Notes under the pieces: model-generated
The model's input: only the letters and a program-made list of their open reading frames with translations
Database searches by the model: none
What the model was told of the DNA's origin: nothing
From: Chloroflexota bacterium
Lineage (GTDB): Bacteria; Chloroflexota; Anaerolineae; Anaerolineales; Anaerolineaceae
Direction of reading: 5' to 3'
NCBI GenBank assembly: GCA_004347695.1
Contig: SLTK01000007.1
Span: 1-64,000, forward strand
DNA: 64,000 bases
Made by a program: the position numbers and the translations under genes
Shown here: one piece after another, positions 1 to 9,629 of the stretch
Layout: each line of letters opens with the position of its first letter
Position numbering within the stretch: position 1 is the stretch's first letter

Positions 1-36
1 TGTCCTTGTCTCTTTAGCATACCCCTAATATACAAG

Positions 37-58
37 GGGATGGGTTCCACCCCATCCC
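37..58. terminator. Hairpin at left edge of window
   Basis: An 8-bp perfect stem (GGGATGGG / CCCATCCC) with a six-base loop is flanked by weak outer pairing of TATA-rich arms. No clear T-run follows on either strand, so it may be a terminator or a repeat end. Confidence 0.35.
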
Positions 59-396
59 GTATATGTGGTGGAATAAATGACAAATTTATTCTTTTGAGAC
101 AGCCCCTGCACATGCAACAGAATTTTATCTGCGTGAAGTAGCGTAATTCTGGTACGTTCGACTACACCTTCATCGGTAGCGGCGAGGCGAAAGAAGATAT
201 CCCTATCGAACAACTCAATGTTAGCCTCGCCTAAGGTTGGTATGTTCCAAAACTGAATGCACCTGAGAAACCGGTCTATATCGGTGAGTTCGACCCACGC
301 CGAACAGATCAAGCGCCACAGGTTGTCAATGCCATTTTTCGATTCGGGTCGAACTGCACCCTACGCCAGCGGCTAGCAGGTATATTGCACCTGGTC
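59..396. other. Gene-poor left edge, possibly degraded coding DNA
   Basis: I cannot support an intact gene here. A 95-codon frame runs on the minus strand (25-312), while the plus strand has protein-like stretches around 150-330 broken by stops. Both readings look partly plausible and neither matches a family I recognise. It could be a decayed gene whose remainder lies outside the window. Confidence 0.3.
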
Positions 397-2718
397 CTAC
401 TTCACTCCCCATAAAATCACCACCCCGTCTCGACCCCCTGATGCCAGGATGCTGCCATCCGGAGAAAATTCCAGCGCGTTGACCATGCCAGCGTGACCTT
501 CCAGACTGCTTATTTCTTTGCCGGTTTCCACCTCGTACAAGCGAATGCTGCCGTCCATCAACCCCACCGCCGCCAGCGACCCGTCCACCGACACCGCCAG
601 TGCAGCAATCGTTTCCGGCAATGCCCAACTGGGTAAGGTATCCCAGGTACCGGCCAGAAACGGGTACACAGACTTATCCTGAGCAGCCAGCAATCTGGAG
701 CAATCCATGGGCGCTGAAATTAATATTTCAAAACCTGACGCCGGCATGATGATGGAATGTTCTTTCTTTTCACCTTCCTCGTCCAATATCTGAATGCTTC
801 CGTCATCCACGGCTGCCGCCAGAAAACACGGCCAGACGACGCTGTTCACCCACCCACCGGAGATGCGAACATCCCGCCCATTCTTTTCGTCCGAAGCGGG
901 CAGCGTAAAAATGCGCACCTCGTTCCTCGCGCTGGCAGCAAACCGAACCGTGTCGCTCACATGCACAGTCAGGTCCTGCACCGAGAAGCGTCCCCCTTTG
1001 AACTCTTCTTTTACGGAGCCATCGTCAGCATCGATCAATTGGATCGTTCCTTGCTCGCCGCCCAGAGCGATCCCGTATGGCTCGGGCAGAAATTCAATAT
1101 CAAAAGCCATTCCGGTCGTTTGCACAAACTGCGGAGTTTGGGTTGTAGTATCCCAATTTAATACAACGGAGTGGTAGGGGCCGGGACGATAGAGAACCAC
1201 CAGGCGCTGGCCGGCGCTATAAGGCCTATCAGGCGCAAACGAGAGATCAGCCACCGGGCTGTAGATGTCGAGACCAATTCGGCTAAATTCATCCTTAAGA
1301 ACATCATACCGGCCAAAAATCGTGTCGCCTGCCAGGGCGATCTCAGTCCCATCCGGGCTGAAGGCTGCGGACGAAACACCCTGGATATCCAATGTCGCGA
1401 CCGGTGAAAAATCGGGAACCGTCCATAAGCGCGCCGGTTCAGGTCCATCCGACCAGGTGAGCAGTAACTTCCCGTCGGGAGACAGCGCCACGCCCGCAAT
1501 ATGCCCGATATCCTTTTCCAGCCGGCCAATTTCAAAGCCGTCCCACACCCAGAATAGTTTGACTTTGCCTACCTCTGCAACCGCGATAATTTGGCCATCA
1601 CCGGAAAAAGAAACACTACGGGCAATAACCGGCAGGGTCGTCCATATCCCGCCGCGCGCCAAAGACCAGACCTGCAATCCAATCGTGCTGTTTACCCCTG
1701 CTGCATAATAACCGTTGGGCGATAGGACTAAATTACTTCCGGTTGGGGACCAAATTGCAGTCATTGCGCCATCGCTGATTTGATAGAGGGCAATCCGCCT
1801 ATCCGGTAAACCTTCACTTGGGACGTATTTTTCAACCATGAGGGTCAGGCCGTCGGCCAGAAATTGCACCTGGCTCAAAATCCCATCCACATCACTGGTA
1901 TCGATACTCACCTTGAGCGCCTGACTGGCAACCTCAAAAACATTCACAGCCTGGTCGTTGATCGCGGCCAGATATTTCCCGTCGGCTGAAAGAAACCCGA
2001 CTCTGCCTTCCAACATTTCCTGAAATGGATAATCGATCTGGAAATTCTCTTCATCCAGCAGCCCGATCCCGCGATCGCCGGAGAGAATGATCTGGCCGTT
2101 CGTCAAGTATTGAACCTGCCTGATATTCCCCTGCCCCAGGACGGCCTGTTGGACGATCCGGTTTGCCGTTGCGGCTGATAATGCAGGAATTGACGGTTCA
2201 CCTATGGCTGGCAGCGATCCTCTGGCGCGTTCGAAAATCTCTGGAGGAAGTGCGGGATTCCGCCAGCGTGCTTCCAGGTGAGAAACGGCAGCATAAAGAT
2301 CAAAATCCTGCGCAAAGATTTTCTCCTGAATGGACGGGGGAAACAATCGCCGCACGTTGGTAGAAAATTCCTCGCCCTCCTCCGGTAGCGTAACCGACAA
2401 GATCGAGCCGTTTGCCTGGACGCGCACGACAGCCGGCTGGCTTGCCCCAACCGCATCCACCCCCGGGCCGCTCTGGCAGAATGCCCAGATATATCGTTCC
2501 TGCTCGAACCAGCCAAGAACCTCCCACTCACACTTTCCGCCGGGATTACCGAGAATGGCATTCGAAAGGGTAGTTTCCGCTGCACCCCAGATTGTCTTTG
2601 GTGCAGGGGAAGGGGTGGACATGGACGATTTTGATTTTTTGTCTTTAACCGTGCAACTGCTCAACAATACCAGGATTGTCAGCAACAATAGAATCAAACG
2701 GCCAGGTTTCTCCCTCAT
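397..2718 (-). CDS. WD40-repeat lipoprotein
   Basis: Secreted lipoprotein of 773 residues, probably a scaffold or sensor outside the membrane. The start is set at 2718 because a hydrophobic signal with lipobox LSSC (Cys22) begins there and AAGGAT lies just upstream; a longer frame to 2892 would bury the signal. A Ser/Pro-rich linker follows, then many beta-propeller blades with the recurring pattern F-S-P-D-G; the last blade reads GHAGMVNALEFSPDG and ends in LWGVK. The N-terminal 200 residues look different from the propeller. It lies 19 bp downstream of the small membrane protein at 2738-3145, so the two are probably co-transcribed. Partner and ligand are unknown. Confidence 0.85.
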   Translation of the reverse strand: MREKPGRLILLLLTILVLLSSCTVKDKKSKSSMSTPSPAPKTIWGAAETTLSNAILGNPGGKCEWEVLGWFEQERYIWAFCQSGPGVDAVGASQPAVVRVQANGSILSVTLPEEGEEFSTNVRRLFPPSIQEKIFAQDFDLYAAVSHLEARWRNPALPPEIFERARGSLPAIGEPSIPALSAATANRIVQQAVLGQGNIRQVQYLTNGQIILSGDRGIGLLDEENFQIDYPFQEMLEGRVGFLSADGKYLAAINDQAVNVFEVASQALKVSIDTSDVDGILSQVQFLADGLTLMVEKYVPSEGLPDRRIALYQISDGAMTAIWSPTGSNLVLSPNGYYAAGVNSTIGLQVWSLARGGIWTTLPVIARSVSFSGDGQIIAVAEVGKVKLFWVWDGFEIGRLEKDIGHIAGVALSPDGKLLLTWSDGPEPARLWTVPDFSPVATLDIQGVSSAAFSPDGTEIALAGDTIFGRYDVLKDEFSRIGLDIYSPVADLSFAPDRPYSAGQRLVVLYRPGPYHSVVLNWDTTTQTPQFVQTTGMAFDIEFLPEPYGIALGGEQGTIQLIDADDGSVKEEFKGGRFSVQDLTVHVSDTVRFAASARNEVRIFTLPASDEKNGRDVRISGGWVNSVVWPCFLAAAVDDGSIQILDEEGEKKEHSIIMPASGFEILISAPMDCSRLLAAQDKSVYPFLAGTWDTLPSWALPETIAALAVSVDGSLAAVGLMDGSIRLYEVETGKEISSLEGHAGMVNALEFSPDGSILASGGRDGVVILWGVK

Positions 2719-2737
2719 AATTTTTATCCTTGAGTGC

Positions 2738-3145
2738 CTAGTAGTTAATCCAGCGCGCCGGGGTGCCAAAGAATGTTTTCCCACCCAGAATTGTTTCGAT
2801 CTGTTCACGGTGAGCGTGTGTTGGATAATAAATAACGATGTCTGCATGGTCAGCGCCGCCGCAAACATGCTTTTCGAGGCTGAAACGCACATCCGGTGAA
2901 ATTGCCTGGATCTGGTTTACCGTTCCTGTATGGTCTGCCACCACCGCCTCGACCTCAGTCGCCAGAGGTAAACGTTCACAGGGCAGGTAATGATCGTAAT
3001 TGTCATAAACGACGTCAGAAAGGATGCGTGGAATAATATGCGACTGGAAAAGAAAAACCAATCCGACCACGAGGATTGCAATCACAATCCAAAAGCGTCT
3101 TTTCCTGATCTGTGATGATCGTTCCTGGCTCACACTGCCCTCCAA
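2738..3145 (-). CDS. Small single-pass membrane protein, unknown function
   Basis: 135 residues. A basic cytoplasmic N-terminus (RKRR near residue 15) precedes one membrane helix at about 18-35. The rest is probably extracytoplasmic and has two cysteines (CERLP and VCGGAD) that could pair. I do not recognise the family. It sits directly upstream of the WD40 lipoprotein with a 19-bp gap, so the two surface proteins may act together. Function not inferred. Confidence 0.6.
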   Translation of the reverse strand: MEGSVSQERSSQIRKRRFWIVIAILVVGLVFLFQSHIIPRILSDVVYDNYDHYLPCERLPLATEVEAVVADHTGTVNQIQAISPDVRFSLEKHVCGGADHADIVIYYPTHAHREQIETILGGKTFFGTPARWINY

Positions 3146-3369
3146 TCCAGGCCGAATCCACAGCGGGACAGGGCCGAGCAGCCGTTTTATCTACCTATAT
3201 ATCGTTAAGGGAGGAGAGGGATTATAGAAAACGAATGGACAATAATCTGGTTGGCGAAAAAAATTTTAATGGCTATGCCATTTGCCGGTATCTTCCAACA
3301 ATATACCATAAAATTGCCGGGTGAATCTGGCACTCAAACGCATTAAGCCTTTCATAAGATCAGAGAACG

Positions 3370-3804
3370 CTATTTCGAAATCAACCACCCACCCAGGACC
3401 AGGGCCAGGATCCCCAGTACGCGCATCCCGTCAACCGGGCGCTGAGTCACGCCTAACAGACCAAAATGGTCGATGACCACGCCCAAAACCAACTGCCCGA
3501 TAATAATCAAAACCACCATCATGGTGCTGCCCAGCCTTGGCAAAGTCACACTGATGGTCTGATATAAAATCAGGCCAAAAATGCCGGCTGCCAGCATATA
3601 CCATGGCAGCGTGCGCCATTCTCGGATGCGTTCGCCGCCGCGCAGTACTAAGAACAAACCTGAAAAGATGGCACCACTGATGTGAATGATGAAGCTGCTG
3701 GCAGTCCCGCCTACCCGCTGCCCCATCGACCCGGCTAATGGGGATTGCAATCCCACCGCCGCCCCACCGATCAAACCGACCAAAATCACCCACCAGGTTG
3801 ACAT
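3370..3804 (-). CDS. DMT-superfamily (DUF606/YdcZ-like) membrane protein
   Basis: 144 residues with about five hydrophobic helices and little else. Small size, an early GLIGGAAVGLQSPL segment and a conserved-looking glycine pattern fit the DUF606/YdcZ half-size members of the drug/metabolite transporter superfamily, some of which work as pairs. No partner gene is adjacent, so it may be a homodimer. Substrate unknown. A TCCTCC complement just upstream of 3804 gives a good ribosome binding site. Confidence 0.7.
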   Translation of the reverse strand: MSTWWVILVGLIGGAAVGLQSPLAGSMGQRVGGTASSFIIHISGAIFSGLFLVLRGGERIREWRTLPWYMLAAGIFGLILYQTISVTLPRLGSTMMVVLIIIGQLVLGVVIDHFGLLGVTQRPVDGMRVLGILALVLGGWLISK

Positions 3805-3873
3805 AAATCCTCCTTCTTAACGCAGAAATTCGCGACCCTCCACGTCCTGTTAATCAACAAAACTCGTTTTTGC

Positions 3874-5862
3874 CTATGCGCAATGTTTCCGGACTAAGAA
3901 CCTGAACCGGCAGTCCTGCTCGAACCACATCGGAAAGTTGGTGCCCCACAGGTTGTTATAAAGGTTGAAATGCACTCCTCGCGTCATGTCCGGCTGATCG
4001 TTATGGAAGTTGAGCAGGGACGGCTCGCCTGGCGCCACCAGCGGTGAATCTAATGCGGTGATGGTCAAAGCGTCCTCCGAATCCTTTACGCGCACATATT
4101 GCCCGCTGGCATGCAGGTGGCGATTGCCGTTTTCCACCACCTCCAGCGGCGAGACATCCTGCCCGAGTTTGTCGATATCCCAGCAGGCGGCCCTAGCTGT
4201 CATGGGGACAAAAGACAACCACAATGCCTCGGGCAGGCGGCAGGCTTGCTTGTTGAACCATTGCAAATCGATTTCGAGTTCAGGTTTGGCCTGGTTGAAG
4301 GTGTACTTAATGTAGAAATCGCGCGGGCAGCCGTAGCTGCTGACACTTTCCGGTTCACCGGTCAGATGGAATAAGCAGGCATTATCCTTTTGATAACCAT
4401 CCACCACCACAGGTTGCCAGTAACGGCTGACCGGATGAGCTTTTTCAAGTCCGGGTTTGGTGAAATCCTCGCGACTCCAATCATTGTTCTGCTCTTCCGG
4501 TCGAATGTACTGCCGGAAAAAGCGTTCGTAATCATCTGCCGAAAATGTTTGATAGCGCAGCAGCCCCAGGGGATGGTCGCCATTCACCCAGACCTTGCCA
4601 CCTGCCTTCATCTGCCAGGTGACCAATGCCCCGGTTTTCAGGTCAAATTGGGCGCTAAAACCCGGTAAATCAAGCATGGATTCGGCGGAATCCAGCTTCT
4701 TCCAACTGTCCAGCAGCGGGATGACCGGCTGGAGTGCCGCCAAACGGGAATGCGCCTGCGCCGAACGCGGCGTATTGCCGAGGGCATTTACCGCCGAATC
4801 AATATATGCCCGTTTCTCTGCCCAGGAGGCCTCGAAGGCGCGGAAATTGTCTTTTCCACGAGCAGCAGCCAAAGCAGTACCTGAATACGCTTCATGATCC
4901 CCCAGAAAAGTCTTTTCATCCATGCCCCAGGTATGCTCCGGCACCATCAGCAAGCGCCGTTGAAAAAGGTCGAATGCTGGCTCGTCAACCAGCGATGGAT
5001 TGGCCTTCAACCAGTCGCTTCGCAAACGCAGCAGTTCGCGGAACTGGCTTACCTTGATTGGGTCGCTGCCAACGCCATGGATCCAGCTGTCGCCGATTTC
5101 CTGCGTGACAATCGGCAGTTCAGCCCGCACGGGCAGCAGTTTTTCCACGAAAGCGTTCAAAGTCGAGGCGAAAATATGCGCCCCAGGATGCTCTGCACGC
5201 AGTTGCCGGTAAATTTCAGCCACTTGAGTCTCGGTCTGTGGCCCAAGGTTATCCATCGAATGGCCGAATGCCAGGGCGTTTTCTGTCCCGGGCAAAACAA
5301 AGGTGCTGCCGTATCCGCCGGCATACATGACGATCAACTCACTGCCGGAAGGATCCCGCCAACGGAACAAAGGCGGAACTTTTGGCACCGCTGACCCGCC
5401 GTTTACGCCCACTTGCAGGAATTTCACCCCTGCTTCTGCCAGCAACGAAACGATGCCGCGAGTGTGCCCGGGGACGTCAGTGAATTTGGCAGCGATGGTG
5501 TGCTTGCCAAAGCGCATGTCCAGGCGCTGCGAAAGTGACAATCCCATTCGGAAAAGATCGGCGTCCATCAACTCGCTGTGAGTGGTGAAGGGCAGTGCAT
5601 GCCAGGCAATGTCTCCCTGCGCGATCGCGACCTCCATCTCATGCCGTTTTGCTGCATCCGCCCGCTCTAAAAACTCATAGATCAGCCAGGAACCCGTCGT
5701 CCAGATAAAACGGTTTGTTTGTCCGCGTTCGCGTAATTGCCTCGCGAGCTGAATGGCAGATGGAATGTAGTGGCTGAAATATTCCTCAGTCACCACTCGC
5801 GCGTAATTTGTAAAGCCAACATCGAGGTGAGTCTTGAAGATCAGGTGAATATTCAGCGGCAT
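3874..5862 (-). CDS. GH38-like glycosidase (DUF5054 type)
   Basis: 662 residues. The N-terminus carries THLDVGFT (His12, Asp14), the metal-binding signature of the glycoside hydrolase 38/57 fold, with a second conserved motif TDVPGHTRG near residue 128. The C-terminal half looks beta-rich, as in the family's carbohydrate-binding part. No signal peptide, so probably cytoplasmic. GH38 enzymes cleave alpha-mannosides using a metal ion; the DUF5054 branch has no firm substrate known to me. It is divergent from the GPH symporter at 6075, suggesting uptake of a glycoside followed by intracellular hydrolysis. Confidence 0.75.
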   Translation of the reverse strand: MPLNIHLIFKTHLDVGFTNYARVVTEEYFSHYIPSAIQLARQLRERGQTNRFIWTTGSWLIYEFLERADAAKRHEMEVAIAQGDIAWHALPFTTHSELMDADLFRMGLSLSQRLDMRFGKHTIAAKFTDVPGHTRGIVSLLAEAGVKFLQVGVNGGSAVPKVPPLFRWRDPSGSELIVMYAGGYGSTFVLPGTENALAFGHSMDNLGPQTETQVAEIYRQLRAEHPGAHIFASTLNAFVEKLLPVRAELPIVTQEIGDSWIHGVGSDPIKVSQFRELLRLRSDWLKANPSLVDEPAFDLFQRRLLMVPEHTWGMDEKTFLGDHEAYSGTALAAARGKDNFRAFEASWAEKRAYIDSAVNALGNTPRSAQAHSRLAALQPVIPLLDSWKKLDSAESMLDLPGFSAQFDLKTGALVTWQMKAGGKVWVNGDHPLGLLRYQTFSADDYERFFRQYIRPEEQNNDWSREDFTKPGLEKAHPVSRYWQPVVVDGYQKDNACLFHLTGEPESVSSYGCPRDFYIKYTFNQAKPELEIDLQWFNKQACRLPEALWLSFVPMTARAACWDIDKLGQDVSPLEVVENGNRHLHASGQYVRVKDSEDALTITALDSPLVAPGEPSLLNFHNDQPDMTRGVHFNLYNNLWGTNFPMWFEQDCRFRFLVRKHCA

Positions 5863-5969
5863 AAAATACTCTCTGGATAGTAAGAAGTAATTGTCGATTT
5901 AGAGAATCGAATGCAAATGGTGCCAAAGGTTATGCCAGATAATCATAGATTAAATTCTGGCTTCCATGG

Positions 5970-6008
5970 GGTTCACGAACCGTCCAATATTGATTTCGCA
6001 TCTATAAT
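5970..6008. promoter_or_regulatory. Divergent promoter region with small palindrome and TATAAT
   Basis: Between the divergent glycosidase and symporter lie GGTTCACGAACC (5970-5981, 5-bp arms, 2-bp spacer) and TATAAT (6003-6008) facing the symporter. No good -35 is seen at 17 bp, so an activator may be needed. The assignment is tentative. Confidence 0.35.
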
Positions 6009-6074
6009 CAAAAGAAGGGGTAGGTTTTAATATAAGTTGATTGCGCATCCGACTTACCGAAGGGGAGCAACCAC

Positions 6075-7391
6075 ATGAAGGCAGACAAACTCAAGTCGTT
6101 CAATTACGCCATCGGGATGTTTGGCACATCCATCCCGATCAATATGTTGAAAACCTATGCCGCCATCTTTTACGTTGACCGGCTGGGGCTGACCACCGTG
6201 CAGTTGGCGACCATCCTGTTCGTTTATACGTTCATTGACGCATTGGACAACCCGGTTTACGGCTTCCTCTCGGACCGTACACGCACAAAATGGGGCCGCC
6301 GCCGCCCCTGGTTGGTCATTGGAACGCCGCTGCTGGTGCTGGGCTTTATCGCCTTTTATTCCACGCCGGAATTTCTGGCGGGCAACAGCCTTTTCGGCTA
6401 TGCCATGCTGTTCTACATCCTCACCGGGACGCTGGATTCGGTCATCAACGCCAACTACGGGGCGCTTTTTCCGGAGCTGTTTCGCACCGATGCCAGCCGG
6501 GCAGCCACCAACGCCTTACGTCAGGCCTTCCAACTGGTCGCCATGATCATCAGCATCGCACTCACCCCCATCGTCACCGGCGCCATTGGGTACGGTCCAA
6601 CCGCAGTCATCTATGGTGTTCTGGGCGGGGCGGTCATATTGTACATGGCCCTTACTGCCAGAGAAGTTGAAATCCACGTTGATGAGCAAAAACCAGACCT
6701 GTGGAGGAGCCTGAAAGACCTGTTCACCAACCGCAAATTCTGGATGGCCGGTTTTACCAATGCCTTCTACAGCGCCGCCATGTCGCTGGTGCTGGCATCG
6801 CTGCCATTTTTCGTCAAATATACCTTGCAGATCCCGGACAGCCAGTCAACCATTTTATTTGCCTCAGTCCTGATTATCGCCATCGGCTGCGTGGCGGTTT
6901 GGGCGCGGCTGGTGCGTAAATATTCTGTCATTCCAGTCTGGCGAATTGCATTGGCGACCCTGGCAATCGCCTTTATCCCGTTATATTTTGCCAATTCCCT
7001 CCCCACCGCTGCCATAGGCAGCGCCCTGGTTGGGTTTGGCTTTGCCGGTGTGATCACCACCATGGACTTGATCGGCGCCAAGGTGATGGATGAGGATACC
7101 CGCAAGTACAATCTGCGCCGTGAAGGGATTATTTCGAACGCGCTGGGGTTTATGAATCGGCTTAACGGCCTGTTTACCAGCTTTGCGTTTTACCTCATCT
7201 TTGTCATCTTCGGCTTTGAAAGCGGCGCCAACCCGGGCAGCGACCCGGCTAACGCCTCGCGTTTCCTTTTGACCGTCTTTCCATTTGCGTTGATGGTGAT
7301 CAGTTTTGGCTTCTCCTGGACACTCGATTTTCCCAGGGATGAGAAACCGCCGGAACTGCTGGGTGTCGCTCCGGAAGCGACGGGGGATTAG
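6075..7391 (+). CDS. GPH-family sugar:cation symporter (MFS)
   Basis: 438 residues with about 12 membrane helices. The loop after helix 2, with DALDNPVYGFLSDRTRTKWG followed by RRRPW, is the hallmark of glycoside-pentoside-hexuronide:cation symporters (MelB-like). These import sugars with H+ or Na+. AGGGGAG lies 8 bp upstream of the ATG. It heads a run with the esterase (9-bp gap) and the PHP hydrolase and is divergent from the GH38-like gene, which suggests a glycoside or acylated sugar as substrate. Confidence 0.85.
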   Translation: MKADKLKSFNYAIGMFGTSIPINMLKTYAAIFYVDRLGLTTVQLATILFVYTFIDALDNPVYGFLSDRTRTKWGRRRPWLVIGTPLLVLGFIAFYSTPEFLAGNSLFGYAMLFYILTGTLDSVINANYGALFPELFRTDASRAATNALRQAFQLVAMIISIALTPIVTGAIGYGPTAVIYGVLGGAVILYMALTAREVEIHVDEQKPDLWRSLKDLFTNRKFWMAGFTNAFYSAAMSLVLASLPFFVKYTLQIPDSQSTILFASVLIIAIGCVAVWARLVRKYSVIPVWRIALATLAIAFIPLYFANSLPTAAIGSALVGFGFAGVITTMDLIGAKVMDEDTRKYNLRREGIISNALGFMNRLNGLFTSFAFYLIFVIFGFESGANPGSDPANASRFLLTVFPFALMVISFGFSWTLDFPRDEKPPELLGVAPEATGD

Positions 7392-7400
7392 GAGGTTCGC

Positions 7401-8174
7401 ATGGCGCTGATTCGATTGGAGCACCTGCCTGAAACGGTGAAGGTTAATCTGCCATTGAATATCATCCTGCCCGATCCCGGGATGATGAAAGGCATTCCGG
7501 TGCGGGACCGCAAAGTATTGTATTTGTTGCACGGCCTGAGCGACGACGCCAGCGCCTGGCAGCGCTATTCGCCCATCGAGATCCTTGCCCGCCATTATGG
7601 ATTGGTGGTCGTCATGCCTTCCGTCGGACGCAGCTTTTATGCTGACATGCCAAACGGGCAGCTTTATTTCACATACCTGACCGAAGAATTGCCGCGTTAC
7701 CTGCACGAGGTTTTCGGCATCATTCCAAGGCGTGAGAACACGCTGATCGCCGGCCTGTCCATGGGCGGCTATGGCGCTTTCAAAGCCGCCTTCGCCTGCC
7801 CGGACCGTTATTATGCCGCGGCCAGTTTTTCTGGGGTCCTTGGAATGGAACTATTTTCTGCATTCAAAGACGATCCACGCAACGCGGAATTTGTGTATGT
7901 GCTGGGCGACCTGTCTAAAATAAGCGGCAGTGAACATGATCCTGCCGCCTGGTTACAGCGCGCATCCCAGAATCCATCCGTGCTGCCGCGTCTGTTCGCC
8001 ACCATCGGCCGCCAGGAAGATCTGTATCCGCTCAACCTGCAATTCAAAGCTGCCTGCCAATCCCTTGGCGTCTCCCTGGACTATTACGAAGAAGATGGGC
8101 AGCACGACTGGTTAAATTGGAACCGGCAGATCGAGCGCTTCCTGTCCAAAGTCCTCGAACCGCTACCGGTCTGA
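7401..8174 (+). CDS. Alpha/beta-hydrolase, acetyl-/tributyrin-esterase-like
   Basis: 257 residues of the putative-esterase family (EstA/S-formylglutathione hydrolase-like). The oxyanion region LLHGLSDDASAW (about 42-53), nucleophile elbow GLSMGGYG (Ser120) and a C-terminal His in DGQHDW complete the triad pattern. No signal peptide, so cytoplasmic. It probably removes acyl groups from imported sugars given its place behind the symporter; that role is inferred from context. AGGAGG precedes the ATG. Confidence 0.8.
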   Translation: MALIRLEHLPETVKVNLPLNIILPDPGMMKGIPVRDRKVLYLLHGLSDDASAWQRYSPIEILARHYGLVVVMPSVGRSFYADMPNGQLYFTYLTEELPRYLHEVFGIIPRRENTLIAGLSMGGYGAFKAAFACPDRYYAAASFSGVLGMELFSAFKDDPRNAEFVYVLGDLSKISGSEHDPAAWLQRASQNPSVLPRLFATIGRQEDLYPLNLQFKAACQSLGVSLDYYEEDGQHDWLNWNRQIERFLSKVLEPLPV

Positions 8175-8189
8175 CCCTTCGAGCGCCTT

Positions 8190-9512
8190 ATGGAACATAC
8201 AATTCATTTTGACATTCACATCGAACCCGCCCGCCAGGGCGCTTATTTCACCATCCCCTTCAAGGTACCCGGGGATTTCGAGTTCGAAACCCTGACGCTG
8301 AAATATACCTATGACCGGCGCCCGTTGGAGCAACGGCCCCTGGAAAATGGACTGTATTCTGCTCTCCCCGAGAAGAACATCATCGATCTGGGTTTGATCG
8401 GCCCGGACGGCACACAGGTGGGCGCTTCCGGCTCAGACAGGAATGAAATCACGGTCAGCGAGGAGTGCGCCACGCCGGGTTACCGCCCCTGCCGCATTGT
8501 CCCCGGCGAATGGCAGGTTCTGGTCGGGGCGTATAAAGTGGAGCCGGAAGGAACCCGGGTGTTTTACGAAGTCACGTTGGAAGGTAAGTCTCGCCGGCTG
8601 CTCAAGGGTGACCTGCACTGTCACACCCTGGCTTCAGACGGAGTACACACGCTGGAAGAACTGGCGTTCAAAGCCAAACGCAACGGGCTGGATTTCCTCG
8701 CAGTCACCGACCACAACCAGTTGGTATCGAAGGCTGCCATGCCGCGCCTGCCCGGCGTGACCCTGATTCCGGGGGTCGAATGGACGCATTTCAAGGGGCA
8801 CGCCAACTTCATCGGGATCGACCAACCCTACGATGAACTGTTTGCAACCAACACCCCCGCAGAAGCCCGCTCACGGTTCGAGTCTGCCCATACGCGCGGT
8901 GCGCTGATCAGCATTAACCACCCGTTCGAACCGGTCGCTCCTTTTCAATTTGACCTGCAAACCCTGCCGTTCGACTGCATCGAGATTTGGAACGGCCCGA
9001 TGCGTGAGTCGAACCTGAAAGCGGTGGGATACTGGCAACAGTTACTGGCAGCCGGCAAAAAGATACCTGCATGCGGCGGCAGTGACTATCACCGCGACAC
9101 TCCGTTTATTTTCCTGGGGGGGCCAACCATGGGCGTCTATGCCGATTCGGCCGGCGCGAGCGACATTGTCGCCGCGGTGCGCGCCGGTCACAGCTTTATC
9201 ACCTTCGCACCCAACGGCCCAACGCTCGAAATGACCGCCGGTGACGCGATCCTGGGTGATTCGGTCGCCTGGGCAAAGGTCAAGGAATTGCAGATAAACG
9301 TCCAGGGACTGCTGGCAGGAGATGTGCTGCGTGTGGTTACCGGGAAGAACAGCGGAGTACTTTTTACCGCGCCTTCTGATGGGGATATCGAACTGACTTA
9401 TGCCATGGACGAGCCCGGGTTTGCCCGGGTCGAGCTGCTGCGCGCCTTTTTGCCCGGCCTGCCCATGCTGCCGGCATTGATTTCGAACCCGATTTATTTT
9501 GATGCCGAGTGA
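8190..9512 (+). CDS. CehA/McbA-family PHP metallohydrolase
   Basis: 440 residues. A beta-rich N-terminal part of about 135 residues precedes a PHP domain starting at GDLHCHTLASDG (two metal-binding His) with the TDHNQ motif after it and further ligands in INHPFE and GGSDYHRD. CehA/McbA enzymes act on phosphoesters or carbamate esters; the substrate here is unknown. It ends the symporter-esterase run. Confidence 0.8.
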   Translation: MEHTIHFDIHIEPARQGAYFTIPFKVPGDFEFETLTLKYTYDRRPLEQRPLENGLYSALPEKNIIDLGLIGPDGTQVGASGSDRNEITVSEECATPGYRPCRIVPGEWQVLVGAYKVEPEGTRVFYEVTLEGKSRRLLKGDLHCHTLASDGVHTLEELAFKAKRNGLDFLAVTDHNQLVSKAAMPRLPGVTLIPGVEWTHFKGHANFIGIDQPYDELFATNTPAEARSRFESAHTRGALISINHPFEPVAPFQFDLQTLPFDCIEIWNGPMRESNLKAVGYWQQLLAAGKKIPACGGSDYHRDTPFIFLGGPTMGVYADSAGASDIVAAVRAGHSFITFAPNGPTLEMTAGDAILGDSVAWAKVKELQINVQGLLAGDVLRVVTGKNSGVLFTAPSDGDIELTYAMDEPGFARVELLRAFLPGLPMLPALISNPIYFDAE

Positions 9513-9629
9513 GATATCGCCAGGTAGTCAGGAAATGATTACGAGAAATTCTGGGTAATGGTTCCAGCGGTAGAGGCACGGGGATATAAAACGATTCTCA
9601 ACCATTCCATTAACCCCGTGCCAGGGTCT

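Noticed and set aside
25..312. 95-codon minus-strand frame at the left edge
   Set aside because: No family, and the plus strand is equally protein-like; kept only as a note on a degraded region.
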